Both the position numbers and the translations under genes were made by a program. 64,000 bases of DNA, from the NCBI RefSeq assembly GCF_900492205.1, contig NZ_UEYQ01000001.1, positions 1 through 64,000 on the forward strand. The letters are read 5' to 3'. This DNA is from Ciceribacter sp. T2.26MG-112.2 (GTDB lineage Bacteria > Pseudomonadota > Alphaproteobacteria > Rhizobiales > Rhizobiaceae). A model generated the notes under the pieces. That model saw only the letters and a program-made list of their open reading frames with translations, did no database searches and was not told the DNA's origin. Below, piece after piece: positions 1-8,138 of this stretch; positions within the stretch are counted from its first letter, which is position 1, and each line of letters begins with the position of its first letter.

Positions 1-23
1 ACCTCCCCCCTCAAGGGGGAGGT
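1..23 (-). terminator. Hairpin directly after nirB
   Basis: A perfect 9-bp inverted repeat (ACCTCCCCC / GGGGGAGGT) with a 5-nt loop starts two bases past the nirB stop. It has no clear U-tract, so it may be an mRNA-stabilising or RIME-like palindrome, not a true terminator. The next gene, probably nirD, would lie outside the window. Confidence 0.5.
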
Positions 24-25
24 GA

Positions 26-2476
26 CTATTCCGCCGCCGCCGAATAGCCGACGGTCGCCATCGGCTTGAACTCGTGCTTGTCCTTGCCCGAGACGCGTTC
101 CGACCATGGGTCGACCTGGGCGAATTTCTGGGAGAAGACGAAGCGCTCGTAATAGGCCTTGCGCCTTTCCGTGTCGGTCATGATCTGCCTGCGGATCTCG
201 TCCAGGCCGACGCGTTTCGCCCATTTGTAGATGCGCTCGAGATAGCGGGCCTGCTCGCGATACATCTGGGTGAGCGCGACGATGTGTTCGAGCGCCTCGT
301 CCTCGGTCTTGACCAGGCCCAGGACTTCCGTGCCCTTGATGTCGAGGCCGGCGGCGCCGGCGAAATGGATCTCGAAGCCGGAATCCACGCAGATGACGCC
401 GATGTCCTTGCAGGTCGCCTCGGCGCAGTTGCGCGGACAGCCCGAGACGGCGAGCTTCAGCTTGGCCGGGGTCCAGGAGCCCCACATGAATTTTTCGATG
501 CGGATGCCAAGGCCTGTCGAATCCTGCGTTCCGAAGCGGCACCAGTCGGAGCCGACGCAGGTTTTTACCGTGCGCAACCCCTTGGCATAGGCCTGGCCGG
601 AGATGAAGCCGGCCTTGCCGAGATCGGCCCAGACGGCGGGCAGATCCTCCTTCTCGATGCCGAGCAGGTCGATGCGCTGGCCGCCGGTGACCTTGACCAT
701 GGGGATCTCGAACTTGTCGACGACATCGGCGATGGCGCGCAGTTCGGCCGCGTTGGTCACGCCGCCCCACATGCGCGGCACGACGGAATAGGTGCCGTCC
801 TTCTGAATGTTGGCGTGCACCCGCTCGTTGATGTAGCGCGACTGGTAGTCGTCGGCATATTCGTCCGGCCAGTCGCAGACGAGGTAATAGTTGAGCGCCG
901 GGCGGCATTTGGCGCAGCCGCAGGAGGTCTTCCACTCCAGCTCCTGCATCACCGCCGGGATGGTCTTTAGGCCCTTGGCCTTGATCAGGCGGCGGACATC
1001 GTCATGGCCGAGCTCCGTGCAGGTACACATCGGGGTAACCGCGGCGGGATTGTATTTGTCGCCCAGCGTCAGCGCCATCAGCTGTTCGACAAGGCCGGTG
1101 CAGGAACCGCACGAGGCCGAGGCCTTGGTATGGGCGCGGACGTCGTCGAGCGAGGTCAGGCCCTTGGTCGTGATCGCCCCGGTGATCTTGCCCTTGCAGA
1201 CGCCGTTGCAGCCGCAGATTTCCGCATCATCCGGCAAGGCTGCAACGGCCGCCGTAGGGTCCAGCGGGCTGCCTCCCTGATAGGCCTGGCCGAAGATCAG
1301 GGTGTCGCGCATCGCGGAGATGTCGGCGCCCTTCTTCTTCAGGTCGTTGAACCAGGCGCCGTCGGCCGTCTCGCCATAGAGCACCGTGCCGATGATACGG
1401 TTGTCCTTGATGACGAGGCGCTTGTAGACGCCGGCGGTGGCATCGCGCAGCACGATTTCCTGGCGGTCGTCGCCGTCGGCGAAATCGCCGAGCGAATAGA
1501 GGTCGATGCCGGTGACCTTGAGCTTGGTCGGTGTGTCGGAATGGACGAAGGCGGGCGTGCGGTCGCCGGCAAGGTGCGAGGCGGCGATCCGCGCCATTTC
1601 GTAGAGTGGGGCGACGAGGCCGTAGACCATGCCGCCGACTTCGGCGCATTCGCCGAGCGCCAGAATGTCGCCGTCGGAGGTCTGCATGCCGGCATCGACG
1701 ACGATGCCGCGGTTGACGGCAAGACCCGCCTCCCTGGCGAGCCCGACATTCGGACGGATGCCGACGGCCATGACCACCAGCGTCGCCGGGATGATCCGGC
1801 CGTCGTCGAGTTCGATGCCCTCGACCTTGCCATCGCCGACGATCGCCTTGGTGTTGGCCTTGCAGATCACCTTGATGCCGCGCTCCTCGACGGCCTTCTG
1901 CAATAGATAGCCGGCGGCCGGATCGAGCTGGCGCTCCATCAGGGTCGGCATGACATGCAGTACCGTTACGTCCATGCCGCGTGCGCTGAGGCCGGCGGCG
2001 GCTTCGAGGCCGAGCAGGCCGCCGCCAATGACGACCGCCTTGTCCCGGGACTGGGCGGCCAGAAGCATGGCCTGCACATCGTCGAGATCGCGATAGGTGA
2101 TGACCCCCGGCAGATCATTGCCGGGGACGGGAATGATGAAGGGCACCGAGCCGGTGGCGATCACCAGCTTGTCATAGCTCTCCGTCACGCCGTGGTCGGA
2201 GGTGACGGTCTTCTTCTCCCGGTCGATCGCGACGATCTTGTGGCCCTTGTAGAGCATGATGCCGTGGTCGACATACCAGCCGTCGCCATGGATGACGATC
2301 TGCTCGTAGGTCTTCTCACCCGAGAGAACCGGCGAGAGCATGATGCGGTCGTAGTTGACGCGCGGCTCGGCGTTGAAGATCGTCACGTCGTAGAGGCCGG
2401 GGGCCTTTTCGAACAGTTCCTCCAGCATGCGGCCGGGGGCCATGCCGTTGCCGATGATGACGAGTTTTTCTGCCAT
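26..2476 (-). CDS. nirB: Assimilatory nitrite reductase [NAD(P)H] large subunit
   Basis: Cytoplasmic siroheme enzyme reducing nitrite to ammonium with NAD(P)H. The 816-residue length fits full-length NirB. In order: an FAD/NAD(P)-binding oxidoreductase part (GNGMAPG near residue 10, GGGLLGLEAA near 150); BFD-like [2Fe-2S] cysteines (CGCNGVCKG near 420, SCGSC near 458); a second Cys-rich stretch (CTCTELGHDD, then CGCAKC near 530); and the [4Fe-4S]/siroheme ligands (CVGSDWC near 640, SGCPRNC near 677). It is the last gene of the nrtA-nrtB-nrtD-nirB operon, 5 bp after nrtD. The small subunit nirD is not in the window and probably follows. Confidence 0.96.
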   Translation of the reverse strand: MAEKLVIIGNGMAPGRMLEELFEKAPGLYDVTIFNAEPRVNYDRIMLSPVLSGEKTYEQIVIHGDGWYVDHGIMLYKGHKIVAIDREKKTVTSDHGVTESYDKLVIATGSVPFIIPVPGNDLPGVITYRDLDDVQAMLLAAQSRDKAVVIGGGLLGLEAAAGLSARGMDVTVLHVMPTLMERQLDPAAGYLLQKAVEERGIKVICKANTKAIVGDGKVEGIELDDGRIIPATLVVMAVGIRPNVGLAREAGLAVNRGIVVDAGMQTSDGDILALGECAEVGGMVYGLVAPLYEMARIAASHLAGDRTPAFVHSDTPTKLKVTGIDLYSLGDFADGDDRQEIVLRDATAGVYKRLVIKDNRIIGTVLYGETADGAWFNDLKKKGADISAMRDTLIFGQAYQGGSPLDPTAAVAALPDDAEICGCNGVCKGKITGAITTKGLTSLDDVRAHTKASASCGSCTGLVEQLMALTLGDKYNPAAVTPMCTCTELGHDDVRRLIKAKGLKTIPAVMQELEWKTSCGCAKCRPALNYYLVCDWPDEYADDYQSRYINERVHANIQKDGTYSVVPRMWGGVTNAAELRAIADVVDKFEIPMVKVTGGQRIDLLGIEKEDLPAVWADLGKAGFISGQAYAKGLRTVKTCVGSDWCRFGTQDSTGLGIRIEKFMWGSWTPAKLKLAVSGCPRNCAEATCKDIGVICVDSGFEIHFAGAAGLDIKGTEVLGLVKTEDEALEHIVALTQMYREQARYLERIYKWAKRVGLDEIRRQIMTDTERRKAYYERFVFSQKFAQVDPWSERVSGKDKHEFKPMATVGYSAAAE

Positions 2477-2481
2477 GGTTC

Positions 2482-3279
2482 TTACTCCGCGGCTTCGACG
2501 AAGCGGTGGCGTTCGTAGAGGAACTTCAGCACGGCTTCGCGGGATTTGAGATAGGTGCGGTCGGAGGCGAGCGCGATGCGATCGCGCGGGCGGGGGATCG
2601 GCACATCGAGCACTTCGCCGATTTTGGCCGCCGGGCCGTTGGTCATCATGACGATGCGATCGGACAGGAGCACGGCCTCGTCGACGTCATGGGTGATCAT
2701 GATCATCGTATTGCCGAGGCGGGAATGGATTTCCATCACGGCATCCTGCAAATGGGCGCGGGTGAGCGCGTCGAGCGCGCCGAAGGGCTCGTCGAGCAGC
2801 AGGATCTTCGGTTCCATGGCGAGCGCACGGGCGATGCCGACACGCTGTTTCATGCCGCCGGAAATCTCCGCCGGGCGCTTGTCCCTGGCGTGTCCCATCT
2901 GCACGAGATCGAGATTGCGCATGACCCAGTCATGCTTCTCGGCCTTGGTCTTGCGGCCGGCAAACACCTTGTTGACGGCGAGATTGACGTTTTCGTAGAC
3001 GGTCAACCAGGGCAGCAGCGAGTGGTTCTGGAAGACGACGGCGCGCTCCGGGCCGGGTGCGTTGACCTCGGTGTTTTCGAGCAGGACGGCACCGGAGGAG
3101 ACCCTCGTCAGGCCGGCGATCAGGTTCAAGAGGGTGGACTTGCCGCAGCCGGAATGGCCGATGATCGAGACGAACTCGCCCTTGTCGATGGTCAGCGTCA
3201 CGTCCTTCAGCACTTCGGTCGTCGTGCCGGCGCGTTCGAAATTCTTGTCGATATGGTCGATCTTGAGATAGGCGTTCAT
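2482..3279 (-). CDS. nrtD: Nitrate ABC transporter ATP-binding protein
   Basis: ATPase subunit of a NrtABC-type nitrate/nitrite importer, 265 residues, the usual size for NrtD/SsuB/TauB-like ATPases. Visible motifs are Walker A (GHSGCGKST near residue 42), a signature motif reading ISGGMKQR (Leu replaced by Ile), Walker B with D-loop (LLLDEPFGALDALTR near 165) and the switch His in MITHDVDEA. It sits 12 bp after the permease gene and 5 bp before nirB, so uptake and reduction are co-transcribed. Sequence alone does not separate nitrate from sulfonate or cyanate transporters; the nirB and nasST context makes nitrate the clear choice. Confidence 0.93.
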   Translation of the reverse strand: MNAYLKIDHIDKNFERAGTTTEVLKDVTLTIDKGEFVSIIGHSGCGKSTLLNLIAGLTRVSSGAVLLENTEVNAPGPERAVVFQNHSLLPWLTVYENVNLAVNKVFAGRKTKAEKHDWVMRNLDLVQMGHARDKRPAEISGGMKQRVGIARALAMEPKILLLDEPFGALDALTRAHLQDAVMEIHSRLGNTMIMITHDVDEAVLLSDRIVMMTNGPAAKIGEVLDVPIPRPRDRIALASDRTYLKSREAVLKFLYERHRFVEAAE

Positions 3280-3291
3280 GGTGTCATCTCC

Positions 3292-4185
3292 TCAATTGGC
3301 CGCTGTGCCGCGGGTGACGACGCTGCCCAAGAGGGCGACCAGCTTGTCGAGGACGAAGCCGGTCACGCCGATATAGGCGAGCGCCACGATGATGTCGGAG
3401 AGGCGCGACGAGTTCCACGCATCCCAGATGAAGAAGCCGATGCCGACGCCGCCGGTCAGCATTTCCGCCGCCACGATGGCGAGCCAGGACAGGCCGACGC
3501 CGATGCGCAGGCCGGTGAAGATGTAAGGCGCTGCGGCCGGCACCATGATGCGGGCGAAGAATTCCAGCGGGTTGAGGCGCAGAACGCGGGCGATGTTGCG
3601 GTAGTCGTCGGGGATGTTGCGCACGCCGACGGCGGTGTTGATGATCACCGGCCAGATCGAGGTGATGAAGATGACGAAGATCGCGGAAGGGTTGCTGTCC
3701 TGGAAGGCGGCGAGCGACAGCGGCAGCCAGGCCAGCGGCGGCACGGTGCGCAAGATCTGGAAGATCGGATCGAGGCCGCGCAGCGCCCAGACCGACTGGC
3801 CGACGACTGCGCCGAGCAGGACGCCGACGATGGCGGCAAGTCCGAAGCCGATTGCCACGCGTTCGAGCGAAACGAGCACGCGCCAGGCAAGCCCGATGTC
3901 CTGCGAGCCGTAGTTGAAGAAGGGGTAGGCGATCAGGTCGAAGCTGTCGATCCAGACCTGCGACGGCGGCGGCAGGCTGGAGCCTGCTTGAGAACAGGTC
4001 AGCTGCCAGAGCGCCAGCAGGAGCGCGGCGACGACGAGCGGCGGCACGACATTGCGGGCCATCCCTGCACCGATGCGGCTCAAATCGAGCTTGCGGGCCG
4101 GGCGTTTCACCATCTGCACGACGGTGCCGCCCCCGGTCGTCAGGGTGGTGATCGGTACCTCGGTCTTGCGGGCGGTTGCGGTCAT
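3292..4185 (-). CDS. nrtB: Nitrate ABC transporter permease
   Basis: Inner-membrane permease of the nitrate importer, 297 residues, binding-protein-dependent transport family. A polar N-terminus of about 35 residues precedes the first membrane helix (VVPPLVVAALLLALWQL), and several more hydrophobic segments follow. The cytoplasmic coupling loop that contacts NrtD is seen around LRLNPLEFFARIMVPAAAPYI. It lies between nrtA (200-bp gap filled with palindromic repeats) and nrtD (12-bp gap). The unusually long gap to nrtA suggests that the binding protein is expressed separately at higher level, a common arrangement in ABC importers. Confidence 0.92.
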   Translation of the reverse strand: MTATARKTEVPITTLTTGGGTVVQMVKRPARKLDLSRIGAGMARNVVPPLVVAALLLALWQLTCSQAGSSLPPPSQVWIDSFDLIAYPFFNYGSQDIGLAWRVLVSLERVAIGFGLAAIVGVLLGAVVGQSVWALRGLDPIFQILRTVPPLAWLPLSLAAFQDSNPSAIFVIFITSIWPVIINTAVGVRNIPDDYRNIARVLRLNPLEFFARIMVPAAAPYIFTGLRIGVGLSWLAIVAAEMLTGGVGIGFFIWDAWNSSRLSDIIVALAYIGVTGFVLDKLVALLGSVVTRGTAAN

Positions 4186-4228
4186 GGTGTGGTCCTCTTG
4201 CGAGCGGTGTCGGTTGTCGTCGGGGTTT

Positions 4229-4315
4229 GCCCCTCATCCCACCCTGTCGGCCCCTTCTCCCCAGCGGGGAGAAGGGCCCAGTGGATGCGAGGCGATGAGG
4301 GGGCAAATGCACAAC
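4229..4315. repeat. RIME-like palindromic intergenic repeat, copy A
   Basis: A composite palindromic element between nrtA and nrtB. Its core is an 11-bp inverted repeat (CCCTTCTCCCC at 4252-4262, GGGGAGAAGGG at 4266-4276). The ends read CCCCTCATC and GATGAGGGGG, so the whole unit can fold into a long hairpin. This resembles the Rhizobium-specific intergenic mosaic (RIME) class. Assignment to that family is from memory of its pattern. Confidence 0.7.
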
Positions 4316-4332
4316 ATCGCGTGAGCTTCGCT

Positions 4333-4382
4333 CCCCCTCATCCGGCCCTGTCGGGCCACCTTCTCCCCGGCGGGGAGAAGGG
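4333..4382. repeat. RIME-like palindromic intergenic repeat, copy B
   Basis: Second copy of the same element, directly abutting the nrtA stop codon. It carries a small hairpin (GGCCC-TGTC-GGGCC, 4344-4357) and then a 10-bp inverted repeat (CCTTCTCCCC at 4359-4368, GGGGAGAAGG at 4372-4381). On the nrtA transcript it would form a strong 3' structure, able to attenuate read-through or protect the nrtA mRNA end. Confidence 0.7.
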
Positions 4383-4385
4383 AAA

Positions 4386-5684
4386 TCAGGCGCCGGCCTT
4401 GATCGTCAGGCTGTCGAGGTAGGCCTTCGGGTTTTCCGGATCGAAGACCTTGCCGTCGAAGAAGGTTTCCACGCCGCGCGAGGTGGAGGTCGGGATGTCG
4501 GCGGCGGCGAGCCCCAGATCGGCTGCTGCCGCGCGCCAGATGTCCTCGCGGTTGACCTTGTCGACCAACGCCTTGATGTCGGTGTCAGCCGAGAACTTGC
4601 CCCAGCGGATGTTCTCGGTCAGGAACCAGGTGTCGTGGCTCTTGAACGGATAGGAGGCGTGATCCTTGAAGAACTTCATCTCCAGGCCTGTGTTCTCTTC
4701 CATCCGGCCATTGCCGTAGTTGATGTTGCCCTTGAGGCGGCCGGCCACGTCCTTCGGCGGCACGTTGAACCACTGGCGCTTGCCGAGGATCGCCGCCATT
4801 TCCTCCTTGTTGTCCATGCTGTCGGCCCAGATCTGGGCCTCGATGACGGCCATCATCAGCGCCTTGGCGGCGTTGGGGTTCTTCTCGATCCAGTCGGAAC
4901 GCAGGCCGAGCGCCTTTTCAGGGTGGCCCTTCCACAGTTCTCCCGTCGTACAGGCGGTGAAGCCTATGCCCTGGTTGACCAGCTGCTCGTTCCACGGTTC
5001 GCCGACGCAGAAGGCGTCCATGTTGCCGACCTTCATGTTGGCGACCATCTGCGGCGGCGGCACGACGATGGTGGAGACGTCCTTGTCCGGATCGATGCCG
5101 CCGGCGGCGAGCCAATAGCGGATCCACAGGTCGTGGGTGCCTCCGGGGAAGGTCATCGCGACCTTGATCTCGTTGCCGGCCGCCTTCTTGGCGGCGAAGG
5201 CCTCCTTGAGCTTGGAGGCATCCAGGCCGACACCGGTCCCGGCATATTCCTTGGCGACCGAAATGCCCTGGCTGTCGAGATTGAGCCGGGCGACGATCGA
5301 CATCGGCACCGGCACATTGTTCTGCGTCACCTTGCCGGCGGAGATGAGATAGGGCATCGGGGTGAGGATATGCGCGCCGTCGATGCCGTTCGCCTCGCCG
5401 CCGAGCACGAGATTGTCACGGGTGGCGCCCCAGGAGGCCTGCTTGAGGACCTCGACCCCGGTCAGACCATACTTGTCGAACAGGCCCTTTTCCTTGGCGA
5501 TGATCAGCGGTGCGGCATCGGTGAGCGCGATGAAGCCGAGCTTCAGTCCGGCAACCTCGGGGCCGGCGCCGGCGGCAAAGGCGCCCGAGGGCAGAAGAGC
5601 ACGCGCGGCGCCGATCACGGCGGCGGCAGCGGAGGTCTTGAGGATACTGCGGCGGCTGAAGCCCATTCCTGTAGTCTTCGTCAT
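4386..5684 (-). CDS. nrtA: Nitrate ABC transporter periplasmic substrate-binding protein
   Basis: Periplasmic nitrate/nitrite-binding protein of the NrtA/CmpA family, 432 residues. The N-terminus has a Tat signal (FSRRSILKTS near residue 10, a hydrophobic stretch, then a likely cut after GAFA). The mature part starts with the family's LKLGFIALTDAAPLIIAKE motif. The start follows a ribosome-binding site (AAAGGGAA) at good spacing. It is the first gene of the nrt-nir operon, preceded by a sigma54-type promoter and a leader with NasT-type hairpins. NasS (6039-7322) is a cytoplasmic homologue lacking a signal peptide, consistent with one being the transporter subunit and the other the sensor. Confidence 0.94.
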   Translation of the reverse strand: MTKTTGMGFSRRSILKTSAAAAVIGAARALLPSGAFAAGAGPEVAGLKLGFIALTDAAPLIIAKEKGLFDKYGLTGVEVLKQASWGATRDNLVLGGEANGIDGAHILTPMPYLISAGKVTQNNVPVPMSIVARLNLDSQGISVAKEYAGTGVGLDASKLKEAFAAKKAAGNEIKVAMTFPGGTHDLWIRYWLAAGGIDPDKDVSTIVVPPPQMVANMKVGNMDAFCVGEPWNEQLVNQGIGFTACTTGELWKGHPEKALGLRSDWIEKNPNAAKALMMAVIEAQIWADSMDNKEEMAAILGKRQWFNVPPKDVAGRLKGNINYGNGRMEENTGLEMKFFKDHASYPFKSHDTWFLTENIRWGKFSADTDIKALVDKVNREDIWRAAAADLGLAAADIPTSTSRGVETFFDGKVFDPENPKAYLDSLTIKAGA

Positions 5685-5723
5685 GTGCTGTTCCCTTTGC
5701 TGGAGACGGAGAGCCGGAAAACG

Positions 5724-5754
5724 AAAAAACGCCGCTCGGTGAATGCGTCAGCGG
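5724..5754 (-). terminator. Leader terminator upstream of nrtA (attenuator)
   Basis: On the minus strand a GC stem (CCGCT at 5754-5750, AGCGG at 5736-5732) is followed by CG and a run of six T (5729-5724), 40 nt before the nrtA start. Just upstream, CGGGG and CCCCG can pair and would compete with this stem. That is the layout expected of a terminator/anti-terminator switch relieved by NasT. The stem is short and the loop is 13 nt. Confidence 0.55.
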
Positions 5755-5804
5755 GGAGGAGGAGCCCCGGACAGCAAAAACCTTGCGACGTCGATGTCTG
5801 ATGT

Positions 5805-5849
5805 GAACGCGCGCTATGCGCTCATCTGCTGCCGGTCGCCATTGACCGG
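5805..5849 (-). promoter_or_regulatory. NasT (ANTAR-type) double-hairpin leader RNA
   Basis: Read on the minus strand, the leader starts with hairpin P1: a 6-bp stem CCGGTC/GACCGG closing the hexaloop AATGGC (5832-5849), with A at loop position 1 and G at position 4, the hallmark of ANTAR target RNAs. An 8-nt linker leads to P2 (5805-5823), stem GAGCGC/GCGTTC with one G-U pair and a 7-nt loop ATAGCGC that also has A1 and G4. The terminator follows about 50 nt later. NasT, an ANTAR protein encoded just upstream, is the obvious ligand. P1 fits the model precisely; P2 fits less exactly. Confidence 0.75.
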
Positions 5850-5863
5850 TGCGTATTTATCCA

Positions 5864-5879
5864 AGCAATCGGCGTGCCA
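5864..5879 (-). promoter_or_regulatory. Sigma54 (-24/-12) promoter of the nrt-nir operon
   Basis: The minus strand reads TGGCACGCCGATTGCT, matching the RpoN consensus TGGCAC-N5-TTGCW at every fixed position. Transcription would start about 12 nt downstream of the -12 GC, near 5853, only a few bases before hairpin P1. This places the NasT-type hairpins at the very 5' end of the transcript and implies NtrC-type nitrogen control on top of nitrate control. Confidence 0.82.
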
Positions 5880-5963
5880 GTTTGGCGCGCTGCGGGTAAG
5901 CCGATGTTTCCGCTGGAAGAATATTCGCCTGGCCATGCAGGAGTGGCGCCTGACTAAAAAGAA

Positions 5964-5989
5964 GCAGTGCCGAACAATTGTGCGACTGC
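5964..5989. promoter_or_regulatory. Possible upstream activator (NtrC) site
   Basis: An imperfect palindrome with GCAGT and ACTGC outer arms around ACAATTGT lies about 90-110 bp upstream of the sigma54 promoter, where an NtrC enhancer would sit. A related TGTGCAC sequence occurs near 6020. It is not a clean match to the enterobacterial NtrC consensus, so this is a positional inference. Confidence 0.3.
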
Positions 5990-6038
5990 TCTCAGGTCGA
6001 CTGAAAAGACGCTGGCGAATTGTGCACTGCGCTCGCCG

Positions 6039-7322
6039 TCAGGCATCCTCGTCGGAGCCATTCGAGGCGCCAAGAGCCCGCACCGGGAAGGCGGCGACAT
6101 AGTCGGCAATGCGGTTCGGATCGAAGACGTGGCCGTCCATGAAACGATCGTCGGGGGCGGCGCCCTCCAGCCGCACATCGGCGTCCGCCGGCCCATCCGG
6201 GCTACCGAGGGCAGCACGATAGAGATCGGGCCGGTAGGCGGACACTGCCACCCTTGCCCCCTCCTCGCTGAATTCCGCCTGCCCCCAGCGGATCATCTGG
6301 CTGTAGATCCACAGCGCCTGGCTCGGCCGTGGATAATTGGCGTGGTCACGATGAAAGACGAAGTAGTCGGGGATCGTGCGGCGATGGCCCTTGGAGTCCA
6401 GGCTGAACTCGCCGGCCAGGACACGCCGGATGATGCCGACCGGGGCGGCGATGTAGCGAGGTTCGGCGAGCAGCGCGGCGAGCGTGTCGTGGTTTGCCCC
6501 GTCGTCGCACCAGCGCGCCGCCGCATCGAGCGCGACAATCAGGCGCGACACCGTCTCGGGATTGGCGCCTGCCCAATCCGGGCGCATGCCGATCACCTTT
6601 TCCGGGGCCGAGGGCCAGATGTCCTGTTTGGCGGCGACGATGCGGCCGACGCCACGCTCTGAGGCCACCATGTTCCACGGCGCGCCGACGCAGAAGCCGT
6701 CGATCGCGCCGGCAGCCAGCGCATCGGAGGTGAGCGGCGGCGGCACGACGACCAGCTTGACGTCACGGTCGGGATCGATGCCGCCGGCGGCCAGCCAATA
6801 GCGGAACTCGTAATTGTGGGAGGAGAAGGGATAGGTCATGCCGAGGGTCGGCGGCTGTTCGCCCCTTTCCCGCATGTCGGCCAGCACCGAGGCAAGGGCA
6901 CGGGCATTGTCGAGCGCCGACGCCGCATCGTCGAGACCGGTCAGGGCCTGCATGCGCTCGAACAGCCTAAGCGACAGGGTAATGGCATTGCCGCCGCGGC
7001 CGAGCGAGAAGGGCGTGATGGTCGGAGACGGATTGGAGCCGAGGCCGAGCATGGAGGCGACCGGCATTGGCGAGAGCATATGGGCGATGTCGAACTGGCG
7101 GAAGGCCAACCGGTCGCGGACATTGGCCCAGGAGACGTCGCGCACCAGATCGAGGGCCAGACCTTCCCTGGCGGCGAAGCCGAGTTCCGCCGCGACGATC
7201 AGCACCGAGGCATCCATCAGCGGGATGAAGCCGGCACGCAGCACTTTCGCGCCGCGCGCGGTGCCGACCGCCGGCAGGGGCAGACTCGTTCCGCTATCGC
7301 TCGGTCGTGTCATGTCATTCAC
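6039..7322 (-). CDS. nasS: Nitrate/nitrite sensor, NrtA-like cytoplasmic protein
   Basis: A 427-residue NrtA/CmpA-family protein without a signal peptide. It shares the LRAGFIPLMDASVLIVAAELG opening and several downstream blocks with the transporter protein NrtA (for example YWLAAGGIDPDRD and VVVPPP). In NasS/NasT systems NasS binds NasT and releases it when nitrate or nitrite is bound. It follows nasT by 39 bp in the same orientation and ends just before the nrt-nir regulatory region. A GTG at 7322 and an ATG at 7313 are both possible starts; each has a GGAG-type ribosome-binding site. Confidence 0.88.
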   Translation of the reverse strand: MNDMTRPSDSGTSLPLPAVGTARGAKVLRAGFIPLMDASVLIVAAELGFAAREGLALDLVRDVSWANVRDRLAFRQFDIAHMLSPMPVASMLGLGSNPSPTITPFSLGRGGNAITLSLRLFERMQALTGLDDAASALDNARALASVLADMRERGEQPPTLGMTYPFSSHNYEFRYWLAAGGIDPDRDVKLVVVPPPLTSDALAAGAIDGFCVGAPWNMVASERGVGRIVAAKQDIWPSAPEKVIGMRPDWAGANPETVSRLIVALDAAARWCDDGANHDTLAALLAEPRYIAAPVGIIRRVLAGEFSLDSKGHRRTIPDYFVFHRDHANYPRPSQALWIYSQMIRWGQAEFSEEGARVAVSAYRPDLYRAALGSPDGPADADVRLEGAAPDDRFMDGHVFDPNRIADYVAAFPVRALGASNGSDEDA

Positions 7323-7361
7323 TCCGGCTTCTCCGGATATCGACCGTTGTCAGGGTCTCCA

Positions 7362-7949
7362 TCACATCAACAATCCCGCCGCCGTCACCACGCTCTGGGC
7401 GATGTCCGACAGCTTCTTCTTCTCGTTCATAGCCGTCTGGCGCAGAAGAGCGAAGGCCTCTTCCTCGGAAAGGCCACGCATCTTCATCAGAATGCCCTTG
7501 GCCCGTTCGATCACCTTGCGCTCTTCCAGCGCGCTCCTGGCATCCGCCAGTTCGCGCTGGAGGCGGCTGAAGGCATTGAAACGGCTCACCGCCATGTCGA
7601 GGATCGGCTTGACCCGCTCCTTCTTCAGGCCGTCGACGATATAGGCCGAGACGCCGGCATCGACCGCCGCCTCGATCGAGGCCGTGTCGGAGCGGTCGAC
7701 GAACATGGCGATCGGCCGCCCGACGGTGCGGGTCAACTGGAACAGGTGTTCCATCATGTCCCGGTTCGGGTTTTCCAGATCGATGATGATGACGTCGGGC
7801 TTCAGGTTCTCAATGATCCGGGCGATGCCGTTGACCTCATGCACGACCGTAACGCGCAGGTGCCCCGCCTCCCGCAGGCCTTCCTCGATAATGGAAGCGC
7901 GGATGGCGTTCTCATCGATCACGAGGACAGTGAGGTCGGAGTGCATCAT
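7362..7949 (-). CDS. nasT: ANTAR-domain transcription antiterminator
   Basis: A 195-residue regulator with an N-terminal receiver-like domain (VLVIDENAIR, aspartate in IIIDLENPNRD) and a C-terminal ANTAR RNA-binding domain (IERAKGILMKMRGLSEEEAF to about residue 190). The receiver lacks the usual Lys-Pro near its end (VDGLKKERV), typical of NasT proteins, which are controlled by NasS binding and not by phosphorylation. Free NasT would bind the P1/P2 hairpins at 5805-5849 and prevent termination at 5724-5754. It is the first gene of the nasT-nasS pair. Confidence 0.92.
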   Translation of the reverse strand: MMHSDLTVLVIDENAIRASIIEEGLREAGHLRVTVVHEVNGIARIIENLKPDVIIIDLENPNRDMMEHLFQLTRTVGRPIAMFVDRSDTASIEAAVDAGVSAYIVDGLKKERVKPILDMAVSRFNAFSRLQRELADARSALEERKVIERAKGILMKMRGLSEEEAFALLRQTAMNEKKKLSDIAQSVVTAAGLLM

Positions 7950-8080
7950 GCCCTATAAATGACGCAGCGCAAAAAGCTTGGCAAGCGGTCAATGCCTAGA
8001 AAATATGCCGACTTAACTCTGCACACAAATTAAGCACGGATCACAGACGCGTGAGGCCGGGATCACCATCCCGACGGACG

Positions 8081-8102
8081 AAAACGCCGCCCACGAGGGC
8101 GG
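8081..8102 (-). terminator. Terminator of ugd
   Basis: On the minus strand a perfect 6-bp stem CCGCCC/GGGCGG with loop TCGT is followed by CG and TTTT. It lies 36-58 bp after the ugd stop and upstream of nasT. Confidence 0.7.
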
Positions 8103-8138
8103 GGCCGACTTATCACACAGAAGATCCGCGGAGACGCA

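Noticed and set aside
1339..1833. Ser/Arg/Pro-rich minus-strand frame inside nirB
   Set aside because: Shifted frame of nirB; no independent start signal.
2506..4422. A 638-codon open frame on the plus strand opposite nrtD and nrtB
   Set aside because: High-GC codon shadow of two well-supported minus-strand genes; composition is low-complexity Asp/Arg/Gly with no family motif.
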